Assembly: GCA_944390575.1 (NCBI GenBank)
Contig: CALXQJ010000001.1
Coordinates: 1-64,000, forward strand
DNA from: an uncultured Spirochaetota bacterium
GTDB taxonomy: Bacteria; Spirochaetota; Brachyspiria; Brachyspirales; Brachyspiraceae
Length of the DNA: 64,000 nt
Direction: 5' to 3'
How positions within the stretch are numbered: the first letter of the stretch is position 1; each line of letters begins with the position of its first letter. Position numbers and translations under genes: made by a program. The notes beneath the pieces are model-generated. The model searched no databases and was not told the DNA's origin. It worked only from the letters and a program-made list of their open reading frames with translations. Below are positions 1 to 9,489 of this stretch, piece after piece.

Positions 1-122
1 CTATTGATATAGGACCTATTGATATAGGACCTATTGATATAGGACCTATTGATATAGGACCTATTGATATAGGACCTATTGATATAGGACCTATTGATAT
101 AGGACCTATTGATATAGGACCT
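1..122. repeat. 15-bp direct tandem repeat array, about 8 copies
   Basis: The unit CTATTGATATAGGAC is repeated without visible variation from base 1 and continues off the left edge, so the true copy number is unknown. Each unit contains CCTAT-TGAT-ATAGG, a 5-bp arm hairpin. The repeat length is a multiple of three, and one plus-strand frame stays open as repeated Ile-Asp-Ile-Gly-Pro. That frame then reads Ile-Leu-Ser and stops at TAA 132-134, so the array may be the C-terminal tail of a gene that starts outside the window. Two minus-strand frames are also open, so coding is not proven. There are no unique spacers, so it is not a CRISPR array. Exact repeats of this kind usually vary in copy number. 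Confidence 0.9.
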
Positions 123-171
123 ATCCTTTCATAATTTTATCATATTTTACTAAAAAATCAATTTTATTTTT

Positions 172-199
172 TTGCTAATATTGAAATATTTATTATACT
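172..199 (+). promoter_or_regulatory. Probable promoter of fcl-gmd
   Basis: TTGCTA (172-177) is followed after 16 bases by TATACT (194-199). This gives a leader of about 30 bases ahead of the fcl Shine-Dalgarno AAAGGA. The surrounding DNA is very AT-rich, so a chance match is possible. Confidence 0.4.
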
Positions 200-234
200 A
201 TGATATTTTTTTATTACATTAAAAGGATTAATAA

Positions 235-1173
235 ATGAAAAGAATTTATATAGCAGGGCACAAAGGATTAGTTGGTAGTGCTTTAGAAAGAGTATTTGTA
301 AAAAATGGATATAGTAATATTATAAAAAGAACTCATAGTGAATTAGACTTAGAAAATAGAGAAAAAGTTTTCAATTTTTTTGATGAAGAAAAGCCAGATT
401 GGGTTATTTTAGCTGCTGCAAAAGTTGGTGGTATATATGCAAATAATACCTATCCTGTAGATTTTTTACTTAATAATTTAAAAATACAAAATAATATTAT
501 AGAGGCCTCTTATCAGAACAATGTGGAAAAGTTATTATTTCTTGGTTCTAGTTGTATATATCCAAGAGAGTGTCCACAGCCTATAAAGGAAGACTACTTA
601 CTATCTGGATATTTAGAATCTACAAATCGTCCTTATGCTTTAGCTAAGATATCAGGTATAGAGCTTTGCGATGCTTATAATAGACAGTATAATACAAATT
701 ATATATCTGTTATGCCTTGTAATTTATATGGAATTAATGATAATTATCATAAAGAGAATGCTCATGTTATACCTATGCTTATTCGTAGATTTCACGAGGC
801 TAAACTTAATAATGATAAGTCTACTACTATTTGGGGTACTGGAACTCCTTTAAGAGAGTTTATGTGTTCTGATGATTTAGCTGAAGCTTGCTTTTATTTA
901 ATGGAGAATAAAACAGCAAAAGATATTGGCAAGTTTATTAATATAGGTACAGGCGTTGATATATCTATCAAAGATTTAGCATATTTAATAAAAGAAGTAG
1001 TTGGATTTGAAGGCGAAATATTGCTTGATACTACTAAGCCAGATGGTACTATGAAAAAGTTATTAGATGTATCAAGAATTAATAACTTAGGCTGGAAGGC
1101 TAGAATAGGACTAAAAGAAGGCTTAGAAATGTCTTATAATGATTTTATTAATAATTATGATAAATATAAATAA
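235..1173 (+). CDS. fcl: GDP-L-fucose synthase
   Basis: This enzyme is the NADPH-dependent epimerase/reductase that converts GDP-4-keto-6-deoxymannose to GDP-L-fucose in the cytoplasm. The 312-residue protein is an extended short-chain dehydrogenase. A Rossmann glycine motif lies near residues 8-14 (GHKGLVGS), and the catalytic set is Ser105/Ser106 in GSSCIYP with Tyr134 and Lys138 in YALAK. These match the Ser-Tyr-Lys positions of the E. coli enzyme closely. The start follows AAAGGA with good spacing. The stop is 17 bases before gmd, the enzyme that makes its substrate, so the two are almost certainly cotranscribed. The fucose product probably feeds surface polysaccharide or protein glycosylation. 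No fucosyltransferase is adjacent, so the acceptor is unknown. Confidence 0.95.
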   Translation: MKRIYIAGHKGLVGSALERVFVKNGYSNIIKRTHSELDLENREKVFNFFDEEKPDWVILAAAKVGGIYANNTYPVDFLLNNLKIQNNIIEASYQNNVEKLLFLGSSCIYPRECPQPIKEDYLLSGYLESTNRPYALAKISGIELCDAYNRQYNTNYISVMPCNLYGINDNYHKENAHVIPMLIRRFHEAKLNNDKSTTIWGTGTPLREFMCSDDLAEACFYLMENKTAKDIGKFINIGTGVDISIKDLAYLIKEVVGFEGEILLDTTKPDGTMKKLLDVSRINNLGWKARIGLKEGLEMSYNDFINNYDKYK

Positions 1174-1190
1174 AAATTAAGGGAACTTAT

Positions 1191-2177
1191 ATGAAAAAAG
1201 CATTAATTACAGGTATTACAGGACAGGATGGAGCATATTTAACAGAATTGCTTTTAGAGAAAGGATATGAGGTACATGGTATCATAAGAAGAAGTTCTTC
1301 ATTTAATACTGATAGAATAGATCATTTATATAAAGATCCTCATATTAATGATGTAAGGATGTTTTTACATTATGGGGATTTAAGTGATGGTTCTAATATA
1401 TCAAGACTTTTAGAAAAGATACAACCTGATGAAATATATAACTTAGCAGCACAAAGTCATGTTCGTGTTAGCTTTGATGTACCAGAATATACTGCTGATG
1501 TTACAGGTCTTGGTACTATTCGTTTACTTGATGCTATAAAAGATACTCAAATAAAAACGAAATTCTATCAAGCTTCTACTTCAGAGCTTTATGGTAAAGT
1601 AGTAGAAACTCCTCAAAATGAAAAAACACCTTTTTATCCTCGTAGTCCTTATGCTTGTGCTAAACTTTATTCATATTGGGTTACTGTAAACTACAGAGAG
1701 TCTTATAATTTATTTGCTTGTAATGGTATTTTATTTAATCATGAAAGCCCTATACGTGGCGAGACTTTTGTGACAAAAAAAATTACTCGTGCTTTGGCAA
1801 ATATAGTAGCTAAAAAACAAGATAAATTATATCTTGGAAATATAGAAGCTAAAAGAGACTGGGGATATGCTAAGGACTATGTTGAAGGTATGTGGCTTAT
1901 GTTACAGCAAGATACTCCTGATGATTATGTTCTTGCTACAGGAGAAACACATTCAGTACGTGAGTTCTTAGATGAAGCTTTTGGACTTGTTGGTCTTGAT
2001 TGGCAAAAATATGTTGAGATTGATCCTCGTTATTATAGACCTGCTGAAGTAGATTTACTTTTAGGAGATGCTACTAAGGCTAAAGAAAAATTAGGTTGGA
2101 CTCCTAAAACTACATTTAAAGAATTAGTAAGAATAATGGTAGAATCTGATTTAAAAAGTGTTGGTTTAAGTTTATAA
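1191..2177 (+). CDS. gmd: GDP-mannose 4,6-dehydratase
   Basis: The protein makes GDP-4-keto-6-deoxy-D-mannose from GDP-mannose, the step before Fcl. It has 328 residues, somewhat shorter than many family members of 345-370. The N-terminal [10 protein letters not shown] is the NADP-binding motif. The active site shows Thr130-Ser131-Glu132 (ASTSELYG) and Tyr154/Lys158 in YACAK. The [14 protein letters not shown] stretch near residues 34-47 is typical of Gmd. It sits directly downstream of fcl and is followed by a strong bidirectional terminator, so fcl-gmd is a two-gene operon. The order fcl then gmd is the reverse of the common gmd-fcl arrangement. Confidence 0.95.
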   Translation: MKKALITGITGQDGAYLTELLLEKGYEVHGIIRRSSSFNTDRIDHLYKDPHINDVRMFLHYGDLSDGSNISRLLEKIQPDEIYNLAAQSHVRVSFDVPEYTADVTGLGTIRLLDAIKDTQIKTKFYQASTSELYGKVVETPQNEKTPFYPRSPYACAKLYSYWVTVNYRESYNLFACNGILFNHESPIRGETFVTKKITRALANIVAKKQDKLYLGNIEAKRDWGYAKDYVEGMWLMLQQDTPDDYVLATGETHSVREFLDEAFGLVGLDWQKYVEIDPRYYRPAEVDLLLGDATKAKEKLGWTPKTTFKELVRIMVESDLKSVGLSL

Positions 2178-2192
2178 TTTTTAGAAAAAATA

Positions 2193-2228
2193 AGTATCCA
2201 TTTTTGACTTTGTCAATTATAGGATACT
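2193..2228. terminator. Bidirectional terminator between gmd and the transglycosylase gene
   Basis: AGTATCC (2193-2199) pairs with GGATACT (2222-2228) and is followed by a T-run on the plus strand. On the minus strand the other arm is also followed by a T-run. The loop holds a second small hairpin, TTGAC-TTT-GTCAA (2204-2216). It lies between convergent genes and overlaps the minus-strand stop codon. Confidence 0.8.
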
Positions 2229-3624
2229 ATTTTTTTACAGGTATTCTCAAAAATATTTCACTACCTACAGAAAGTGTATTATTTTTTAATTGATTCCAAG
2301 CTTTAATTTCTGATATATCAACTTTAAACTTACGAGCGATAATCCATAAAGTGTCCCCCTGTCTAACATGATACATTATATCTTTATATTCATAGTCGGG
2401 CGGTGGAAGAGATTCAAAATGTACAAATCTACCTTCTCTAATTTTTGCTTGTTCTTCTTCATATTGAGCTAAATCAACTTGCTTTGCATTGTCAAGACCT
2501 TGTATAGGTATCATAACTTGTTGTCCTATATTAAGGTTTTTTGATTTTAATTTATTAATTTCAACTATAGCTTTTATTGGTACATTATAGAAGTTAGCAA
2601 GATGTGATAGAGTTTCATTCATCTTAACTTCATGACGTCTAAATGTAACTCTTTCATTTGCAGGTATTTTTCCAAATGTTTCATAAAATAATTGCTCTTT
2701 TCCTGCTGGTATTCTTAGAGGATATTTTACCATACCAGGTGGTGTTACTCCTCTTGATAGATGTGGATTTAATGCTTTTAAATCACTTGCATCTACATTT
2801 ATCATCTTTGATATGATAGATAAGTCGGCAGCATCATCAACATAAACAACATCACCTTCAGGAAATACTACTTTTGGTTTATTAATTTTAAAACCAAACT
2901 TTTCAGGATTTTTAGCTATTATAACAGCAGCAACATATTTAGGGATATACTCAGCAGTCTCCTTAGGTAATTCACCAGCTCTTAATAAATCATAATAATT
3001 ATTACTTTTTACTTTTTTTATAGCCCTCGATATTCTACCACCGCCAGCATTATAAGCCATTAATGCTACAACCCAAGACTTAAAGTTTTTATCAAGTCTA
3101 ATTAAATGTTCAGCGGCAGCCTTAGTAGAACGCTCGGGGTCAAATCTATCATCCGCCCAATAATTTACTTTTAATTTATATATAGCACCCGTCATAGGCA
3201 TAAATTGCCAAAGCCCAGCAGCCCCAGCGTGTGATACAGCTTGTGGATTAAATGAACTTTCTATAATAGGTAGGTAAATTAAATCTTCTGGAACACCTTT
3301 TTCTGCAAATACTTTTTTTATGTATGGTAAATATATTTGTGCTCTATCTATTATAGTTTGCATATATGGTTTCCAAGCACCTTGATATCTATTTACATAA
3401 AAAGATACTCTATCACTTCTAAAGTCTTCTACATTAAATCCTCTAAGTTCTACTACTTTTATATCTCCGCCAAGTTCTTCTCCATAAACACTAAGTTCAT
3501 AAAGATTTGATCCTTCTAATGCCTTTCTAACATAAAGTTCAAATGTATCACAAGATACTGAAAATAATAGTACTATTATAAGAAAAATAGATATTATGAT
3601 TCTTTGAATTTTTCTTTTTATCAT
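2227..3624 (-). CDS. mltD: MltD-like lytic murein transglycosylase lipoprotein with LysM domains
   Basis: This is a predicted envelope lipoprotein that cleaves peptidoglycan glycan strands. The first 25 residues form a signal peptide ending in a lipobox with Cys25 (FSVSC). An SLT/goose-lysozyme-like domain spans about 85-260. Its catalytic Glu122 is in LPIIESSFNP, followed by the family motifs GAAGLWQFMP and ALMAYNAGGG. Two LysM peptidoglycan-binding repeats lie near residues 333-378 and 415-460. The length of 465 fits MltD with two LysM repeats. It is a single gene flanked by the shared terminator at its 3' end and the divergent ferritin gene at its 5' end. Symbol use is by domain architecture. 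Confidence 0.88.
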   Translation of the reverse strand: MIKRKIQRIIISIFLIIVLLFSVSCDTFELYVRKALEGSNLYELSVYGEELGGDIKVVELRGFNVEDFRSDRVSFYVNRYQGAWKPYMQTIIDRAQIYLPYIKKVFAEKGVPEDLIYLPIIESSFNPQAVSHAGAAGLWQFMPMTGAIYKLKVNYWADDRFDPERSTKAAAEHLIRLDKNFKSWVVALMAYNAGGGRISRAIKKVKSNNYYDLLRAGELPKETAEYIPKYVAAVIIAKNPEKFGFKINKPKVVFPEGDVVYVDDAADLSIISKMINVDASDLKALNPHLSRGVTPPGMVKYPLRIPAGKEQLFYETFGKIPANERVTFRRHEVKMNETLSHLANFYNVPIKAIVEINKLKSKNLNIGQQVMIPIQGLDNAKQVDLAQYEEEQAKIREGRFVHFESLPPPDYEYKDIMYHVRQGDTLWIIARKFKVDISEIKAWNQLKNNTLSVGSEIFLRIPVKK

Positions 3625-3753
3625 ATATAATTTATTTGTATAACAAGTAAAAAACTACTTACATTTAACACTATTTATTTATATTTGCAAGCTAATAATT
3701 TGTAATAATTTTTTACTAAGTATACATAATATAATAATAAAAGGAGAGTAATT

Positions 3754-4269
3754 ATGCCTATAATTTCTGAAGAGACAATAAAAGCTTTAAATGTACAATT
3801 AAATGAAGAGCATTTTTCTTCTAACCTTTATTTTAATATGGCTGGTTGGGCTTCTAAAAATGGTCTTCCTGGTGCTTCTGCTTTTTTAAATATGCATGCT
3901 AAAGAAGAGCATGAGCATTTGGAGTTGTTTAGTAATTTTATTAAAAAAGTAGGTGGACAACCTGTTATGTCTGCTATGCAAGAGCCTGTTTCCTCTTTTG
4001 AGTCTATTGAAGATATTTTTAATAAAATACTACAGCATGAGAAATATATTACTTCTTGTATTAAGAAATTAGTTAATAAAGCTATGGAAGATAAGGATTA
4101 TATAACTTTAAAATTTTTAGATTGGTTTATAGATGAACAAGTAGAAGAAGAAGAATTATTTAGTTCTATAATTGATAAAATAAAGATTTTAGGGGAGCTT
4201 AAAGGTAGAGATTTATATATGTTTGATGAATACCTTGCTTCACTTGCTTCAGCTTCTAAAGAAGAATAG
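3754..4269 (+). CDS. ftn: Bacterial non-haem ferritin
   Basis: This is an iron-storage protein of 171 residues that forms a 24-mer shell and oxidises Fe(II) at a dinuclear centre. Ferroxidase ligands are visible as Glu in NEEHFSSNLYF (about residue 18) and Glu-Glu-His in AKEEHEHLELF (about 51-53). Further Glu residues occur in the third and fourth helices, and VEEEELF is the typical late helix. The start is fixed by AAAGGAG. It is monocistronic, with its own terminator right after the stop. In an anaerobe it would protect against iron-driven oxidative damage together with ahpC (58582). Confidence 0.93.
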   Translation: MPIISEETIKALNVQLNEEHFSSNLYFNMAGWASKNGLPGASAFLNMHAKEEHEHLELFSNFIKKVGGQPVMSAMQEPVSSFESIEDIFNKILQHEKYITSCIKKLVNKAMEDKDYITLKFLDWFIDEQVEEEELFSSIIDKIKILGELKGRDLYMFDEYLASLASASKEE

Positions 4270-4308
4270 ATAATAATATTATTATATATAATATTTTTTA
4301 TAGTATGC

Positions 4309-4341
4309 AAAAGCCTTATAGTTAATATAAGGCTTTTTTAT
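4309..4341 (+). terminator. Rho-independent terminator of the ferritin gene
   Basis: AAAAGCCTTATA (4309-4320), the loop GTTAA and TATAAGGCTTTT form a perfect 12-bp stem followed by further T residues. Confidence 0.92.
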
Positions 4342-4418
4342 TTGCTTGAAAAAAAGATTAGTTTATTATACACTAATGTATCTATATTTTATATAATTTT
4401 TGGAGACATATAAATAAA

Positions 4419-5516
4419 ATGAAAAAAATAGTATACAGTTTATTATTTTTATTTTCTATAAACTTTTATAACACACTTCTTGCAATAGATGATATAGTAG
4501 ATAAAGATAATCTTCATAATCTTATAGAAGGTGTAAACTCCTCAAGAGCTGGTACAGATAGAATAAGTTCTATATACAATATTTCTCCACTAATTAATCA
4601 TGAAACTCCATTAAAAGTAGGAGGTTCTATTTTAAACTTAAAGCATATTGTAGATAATTCTACTATTGTAGAAGATTCAAGACAATATTCTTTTTTACCA
4701 AGAGTATTTATAGGTGCTAGTTATGGTATATTTGCTTTTGGTTATCAGTTTGATTTATACAATAATTTGAATATTAAAAACTCTAGTGTTGCTAATAGCC
4801 ATTCTATATCTTTTGGATTTGCTACAGATAAGTATAGATTTACTTTCCCATTATCTTTTTTATCTGCAGACGAAAATAGTTTTCAAACTAAATTGGAAAT
4901 TAGTTCTACACCAAAGTTTTCTTTTCTTTTTAGAGGTGGTATTGTTGATGAGTTTACTATTTCACTTCATTATGGTATACAGCTTTCTGCTATAACAAAT
5001 GATGCAGTTTCTAGAAGTTCTACTGCACCTATGGTTATAGGTGGTTCTTTATATGGTAATGTTATACTTACTAGGTTTACAGAGTATCCTGTACAAATTA
5101 CTTTACCTATTAAGCTTGGATATTATTATGGTGTAGGAAGTAGATGGGCTACTATAGATGCTGGTTTTGCTGAGGATGCTTCTATTAATTATATTTATGA
5201 TGATAATGGGGGGCGTTCATCTGATAGTATGCGTTTTTATATATCTTTACCTGCTAAATTTGAATCTAAGTTGGGGGCTTTATATACATATATTATGCCT
5301 CGTTTAATGTTTGAAGGAAATTTATATAAAACTGATGCTGAGTATAATTTAAGGTATGGTATAGAGGGTGAATTACAAATTACTCTTGTTGAGAATCTTA
5401 CTTTTGGTTTAACTGCTTATGGTGAGGGTAATAGTATTACAAAAAGAGAGACTGATTTTAATTTCCGTAATGCTTTTGGAGCGGGTTTAGATATTTGGGG
5501 AATTTGGAGATATTAA
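4419..5516 (+). CDS. Predicted secreted or outer-membrane beta-barrel protein, unknown function
   Basis: I do not recognise the family. The 365-residue protein starts with a clear signal peptide (about residues 1-23, hydrophobic core then LLA). From about residue 85 it has many alternating hydrophobic/aromatic strands such as RVFIGASYGIFAFGYQF and GELQITLVENLTFGLTAYG. It ends with a tryptophan/aromatic strand, IWGIWRY. Alternating strands and an aromatic C-terminus suggest an outer-membrane barrel inserted by the BAM machinery. The start has GGAG at moderate spacing. One base separates it from the aminopeptidase gene, so the two are cotranscribed, although no functional link is evident. Confidence 0.7.
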   Translation: MKKIVYSLLFLFSINFYNTLLAIDDIVDKDNLHNLIEGVNSSRAGTDRISSIYNISPLINHETPLKVGGSILNLKHIVDNSTIVEDSRQYSFLPRVFIGASYGIFAFGYQFDLYNNLNIKNSSVANSHSISFGFATDKYRFTFPLSFLSADENSFQTKLEISSTPKFSFLFRGGIVDEFTISLHYGIQLSAITNDAVSRSSTAPMVIGGSLYGNVILTRFTEYPVQITLPIKLGYYYGVGSRWATIDAGFAEDASINYIYDDNGGRSSDSMRFYISLPAKFESKLGALYTYIMPRLMFEGNLYKTDAEYNLRYGIEGELQITLVENLTFGLTAYGEGNSITKRETDFNFRNAFGAGLDIWGIWRY

Positions 5517-5517
5517 T

Positions 5518-6642
5518 ATGACTGATAGTAGAATTATAAAATTAGCTGAGAATTTAATACATTATTCTTGTAAATTACAAAAGGGTGAGAAAGTTTTAAT
5601 TAAAGTTTATGGTGATGGTGAAGCTACTGATTTAGTATTAGCTTTAATTAAAGAGGCTTATAAAGTTGGTGCTAGTCCTTTTGTTTGGAATCATGATGCT
5701 AAGGTACTTCGTGAATTGCTTAGAAATTGTAATGAAGAGCAAATAAAAATTTGGGCAGAGTCTGATTTGATGCTTATGAAAAATATGGATGCGTATGTTG
5801 GAATATGGGGTGGTGCTAATACTGCTGAAAAATCTGCTATTTCTTCTTTACATAATAAAATATATGAAAGTATTTATATTGAGCCTATACATATGCAAGA
5901 ACGTGTTAAGCGTAAGAAGTGGGTTATATTAAATTATCCTACTGCTTCTCTTGCTCAGCAGGCTTCTATGAGTACTGATGCATTTGAGGATTTTTATTTT
6001 GATGTTTGTAATTTGGATTATTCTAAAATGTCTAAGGCTATGGATAATTTAGTTGAGCTTATGGATAAGACTGATAAAGTTAGAATAGTTGGGGTTGGTA
6101 CTGATTTAACTTTTTCTATTAAAGATATAAAGGCTATAAAGTGTGATGGAGAGCGTAATATACCTGATGGTGAGGTTTATACTGCTCCTGTAAAAGATTC
6201 TATTAATGGTATTCTATCATACAATACACCTTCGCTTTATAGTGATGGTTTTATTTATGAGAATATTGTTTTTGAGTTTAAAAATGGAAAGATAGTTAAA
6301 GCTACTTGTAATAATACTGAAAAGATAAATGAAATTTTAGATACTGATGATGGTGCTCGCTATATTGGAGAGTTTGCTATTGGAGTTAATCCTTATATTA
6401 CCAAGCATATGAAAGATATTTTATTTGATGAAAAAATTATGGGTAGTTTTCATTTTACACCTGGTTCTTGTTATGATGAGGCATCTAATGGAAATCATTC
6501 TACTATACATTGGGATTTAGTATGTATTCAGACTCCTGAGTATGGTGGAGGGGAGATATATTTTGATGATGTTCTTATTCGTAAGGATGGACTTTTTGTT
6601 GTTGATAGTTTGAAATGTCTTAATCCTGAGAATTTAATATAA
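5518..6642 (+). CDS. Aminopeptidase, M29 (AmpS/PepS) family
   Basis: This is a cytosolic metal-dependent aminopeptidase with broad specificity for N-terminal residues. The 374-residue protein shows the M29 layout: an N-terminal alpha/beta region (KGEKVLIKVYGDGEATDLVL) and a C-terminal catalytic domain. Metal ligands are expected in GEFAIGVNPYI, FHFTPGSCYDEASNGN, STIHWDLV and the terminal IYFDDVLIRKDGLF. The Glu in GEFAIG and the His/Asp in IHWDL are the visible candidates. It begins one base after the upstream stop without a strong Shine-Dalgarno, so translation is probably coupled. A terminator follows immediately. Confidence 0.85.
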   Translation: MTDSRIIKLAENLIHYSCKLQKGEKVLIKVYGDGEATDLVLALIKEAYKVGASPFVWNHDAKVLRELLRNCNEEQIKIWAESDLMLMKNMDAYVGIWGGANTAEKSAISSLHNKIYESIYIEPIHMQERVKRKKWVILNYPTASLAQQASMSTDAFEDFYFDVCNLDYSKMSKAMDNLVELMDKTDKVRIVGVGTDLTFSIKDIKAIKCDGERNIPDGEVYTAPVKDSINGILSYNTPSLYSDGFIYENIVFEFKNGKIVKATCNNTEKINEILDTDDGARYIGEFAIGVNPYITKHMKDILFDEKIMGSFHFTPGSCYDEASNGNHSTIHWDLVCIQTPEYGGGEIYFDDVLIRKDGLFVVDSLKCLNPENLI

Positions 6643-6672
6643 TAAGGAGTAATTTTATTAATCACTCCTTAT
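6642..6672. terminator. Bidirectional terminator between aminopeptidase and malY-like genes
   Basis: ATAAGGAGT (6642-6650) pairs perfectly with ACTCCTTAT (6664-6672) around a 13-base loop. The genes converge here. T-richness is moderate on the plus side and weaker on the minus side. Confidence 0.7.
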
Positions 6673-6679
6673 AAATATT

Positions 6680-7876
6680 TTAGTTATTTATATTCAAAGA
6701 TTTAATATGATCTACTGTTTTACTTATACGTTGCATACAGTCTTCTATCTTTTTTATTGAACAGGCTGTATTTATACGTAGATGATAGCGACCAGCTTCT
6801 CCATAAGTAATACCATCCATTATGGCTACTTTTCCTACTTCTATTAAATATTTCTGAAATAAGTCATCTTCTATATTTAGAGAACTATAATCTACCCAAG
6901 CAAAGTATGAACTTTCAGGCATTACACATTTTAATTCTGGAATATTTTTGTTTAAATAAGTTATAATATATTTTATATTTTTTTTAGTATATTCTAATAA
7001 TTCATCAAGCCAATATTCACATTTATTATAGGCATTAATAGTTGCTATAACTCCAAATATAGATGCTGAAGATAATGCATCTTTATCTTTTAATATATAC
7101 AAAAACTCTTCCATATCTTTTTCATTTGGTATTAATAAGTATGCTCCTATTAATGCTGGAATATTAAAAGTTTTTGATGCTGATGTTATAAGCACTAGTT
7201 TTTTATAGTCTGTATTTATTTTTAAAATAGGGGTGTGTTTTGTATATGCAATATCCATATGTATCTCATCGGATATAATAAATACATCATATTTTTTACA
7301 TATTTCTATTATTTTGCTTAGTTCTTCTACACTCCAAATCTTACCTATAGGATTATGAGGACTACAAAATAAGAGTATACTTGATTTTTTACAATATTCT
7401 TCAAATAATTCAAAATCAAGATCATATTTTCCTTGAGTATTTTTAAGTAGTGGTAGCTCTAATATGTTTCTATTATTTGCTTTTATAGTTTTAAAAAATC
7501 CATCATAAACAGGAGTAAATACAATAATATTATCTTCTTCTTTAGATTTCATCTTAATAAAAGTTGATACAGCATATATAACACTTGGACTATAGCATAT
7601 AGTATCTTTATCAATATTAAAATTAAATCTCTTTTTATACCAATATTCTATAGCATTTTTAAAGTCATCATTATTCCATCTACTATATCCAAATATTTTA
7701 TGATTTGCTCTTTGTATAATAGATTCTACTATTTCAATTGGAGATTCAAGATCCATATCAGATATAGTAAATGGTAATAAGTCATTACTTCCAAATCTAT
7801 CTTTTATATAGTCCCATTGAGTACAGTATGTTCCTTTTCTGTTTACTATATTATCAAAATTCATATTATACTCCAT
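6680..7876 (-). CDS. malY: MalY/PatB-type aminotransferase (probable cystathionine beta-lyase)
   Basis: This is a PLP-dependent fold-type I enzyme of 398 residues. The PLP lysine is in the SASKTFNIPAL motif, with the upstream motifs FCSPHNPIGKIW and ISDEIHMDI binding the cofactor. MalY/PatB proteins act as cystathionine beta-lyases, releasing homocysteine, pyruvate and ammonia. In E. coli MalY also restrains the maltose activator MalT. The gene lies 5 bases downstream of a glucose-family PTS permease, mirroring E. coli malX-malY, which is why the symbol is used. Whether it has a regulatory role here is unknown, since no MalT is seen in the window. Confidence 0.82.
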   Translation of the reverse strand: MEYNMNFDNIVNRKGTYCTQWDYIKDRFGSNDLLPFTISDMDLESPIEIVESIIQRANHKIFGYSRWNNDDFKNAIEYWYKKRFNFNIDKDTICYSPSVIYAVSTFIKMKSKEEDNIIVFTPVYDGFFKTIKANNRNILELPLLKNTQGKYDLDFELFEEYCKKSSILLFCSPHNPIGKIWSVEELSKIIEICKKYDVFIISDEIHMDIAYTKHTPILKINTDYKKLVLITSASKTFNIPALIGAYLLIPNEKDMEEFLYILKDKDALSSASIFGVIATINAYNKCEYWLDELLEYTKKNIKYIITYLNKNIPELKCVMPESSYFAWVDYSSLNIEDDLFQKYLIEVGKVAIMDGITYGEAGRYHLRINTACSIKKIEDCMQRISKTVDHIKSLNINN

Positions 7877-7881
7877 AAGTT

Positions 7882-9417
7882 TTATGATTTTAATAATTTA
7901 TCTAACTTATTTTTTACAACATGTACCTGAGGACCTATTACTACTTGTAAATTAGTATTATCAAGTTTTATAACAGCAATAGCTCCAGTCGCCTTTATTT
8001 CTTCTTCATTAATAGTATTCATATCATTTACGACCATTCTAAGTCTTGTAATACAATTATCAAGAGAAACTATATTTTCTTTTCCACCTAAAGCAATTAA
8101 TAATCTATCAGCATCAAAACCACCAAGTGTAGCTTTATTATTTTCATCTATAACATCACGACCTGGTGTTTTTAAATTAAACTTAATAATACAATATTTA
8201 AATATAAAGTAATAAACAATAAAAAATGGAATACCAACTACAAATACAAAATACCATTTAGTTTGTAGCCCCTGTAATACTCCAAATACCAATAAGTCTA
8301 TTAAATTTCCATCAGTATTTCCAATAGCAACCTTTAATATGCCCATAATCATAAATCCTAAACCAACAAATACAGCATGTAATATATATAAAGCAGGTGC
8401 TATAAATAAAAATATAAACTCTAAAGGCTCTGTAATACCACCTATAACACAAGCAACTACTCCAGAAATTAATAATCCTTTTATTTTGCTTTTATTTTCA
8501 GGAAGAGCTGTATTATACATAGCAAGTGCTACTGCTGGAAGACCAAATAAATAAACAGGCATTTTCCCTTGAGATAGGAATTTAGTAACATCAGGGTTTA
8601 ATATACCAAGCGAGAAATCTTTATAAAATATAGTTAAAGCTCCTGTAAATACTTCTCCATTAATAATAGCTTCACCACCAGCAGATGTAAATCTTATCAT
8701 AGCTACAAGAATATGATGTAGTCCAAATGGTCTTAATAAAGCTTCACCTGTTCCAAAAATGAAAGGACCAAAAATGCCTGCTTTGCTAATAAGTTCTCCA
8801 ATTTTTATGATACCTTTATTTATTGTAGGCCATATAAAAGGAATTAATAAACTAATAATACCAACTATTACTAATGTAGCGATAGGTACAAATCTTGAAC
8901 CTCCAAAAAAGGCAAAAGCATCTGGTAATTTTATAGTATGATATTTACTATGTATTTTAGAAACAATAATACCAATTATTATACCTCCAAGTACACCTAT
9001 ATCTATACTCTGTATTCCCATAATCATAGCTTGACCTGCTTCTTTAAGGTTTTCTGATGAAGCTAGGCTATTTGTAGCTTTAAGCATAAAATTTACAGAT
9101 AAAAGTGAAACAGTAAAACCAACAAATCCTGAAAAAGCAGCAACTCCTTTATCTTCTTTTACAAGACCTAAAGGAATTGCTATAGCAAACATTAATGGTA
9201 AATTAGAAAAAGCTAATAAACCAAGTGCACTCATAAACTCAAAAATAATTCTAATAAAAGGTATTTTTAAAAATGGTAAAATATTGGCAGTAACATCACT
9301 TGAAAAAGCACTGCCTACTCCAAGTAAAAGACCACAAGCAGCAAGCAATGATACTGGAAGCATAAATGTTTTTCCTAAGCTTTGAAAAAAATCCCAAAAA
9401 TTAATTTTTTTAGTCAT
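7882..9417 (-). CDS. malX: PTS enzyme IICB, glucose/maltose (MalX-like) family
   Basis: This is a sugar-importing phosphotransferase permease of 511 residues in the inner membrane. The IIC domain (about 1-400) has roughly ten hydrophobic segments and the substrate-binding motifs GTGEALLRPFGLHHIL and GITEPLEFIF. A linker leads to a C-terminal IIB domain (about 435-511) with the phosphorylatable Cys in LDNCITRLRM. No IIA domain is fused, so a separate IIA(Glc)-type protein must donate phosphate. The gene sits between its probable regulator and the malY-like gene. The substrate may be maltose or another glucoside but cannot be read from sequence. Confidence 0.88.
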   Translation of the reverse strand: MTKKINFWDFFQSLGKTFMLPVSLLAACGLLLGVGSAFSSDVTANILPFLKIPFIRIIFEFMSALGLLAFSNLPLMFAIAIPLGLVKEDKGVAAFSGFVGFTVSLLSVNFMLKATNSLASSENLKEAGQAMIMGIQSIDIGVLGGIIIGIIVSKIHSKYHTIKLPDAFAFFGGSRFVPIATLVIVGIISLLIPFIWPTINKGIIKIGELISKAGIFGPFIFGTGEALLRPFGLHHILVAMIRFTSAGGEAIINGEVFTGALTIFYKDFSLGILNPDVTKFLSQGKMPVYLFGLPAVALAMYNTALPENKSKIKGLLISGVVACVIGGITEPLEFIFLFIAPALYILHAVFVGLGFMIMGILKVAIGNTDGNLIDLLVFGVLQGLQTKWYFVFVVGIPFFIVYYFIFKYCIIKFNLKTPGRDVIDENNKATLGGFDADRLLIALGGKENIVSLDNCITRLRMVVNDMNTINEEEIKATGAIAVIKLDNTNLQVVIGPQVHVVKNKLDKLLKS

Positions 9418-9489
9418 ACTTTTATTATCTCCATATTAAGTTTAATATACTTAAATAAATACTATATTTTATATATTTTACAATATAAA

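Noticed and set aside
1-122. CRISPR array
   Set aside because: The repeats are 15 bases and directly adjacent, with no unique spacers and no cas genes in the window.
8339-8941. Plus-strand open frames opposite the PTS permease gene
   Set aside because: They have no Shine-Dalgarno or recognisable protein and lie antisense to a well-supported membrane protein, whose codon pattern explains them.
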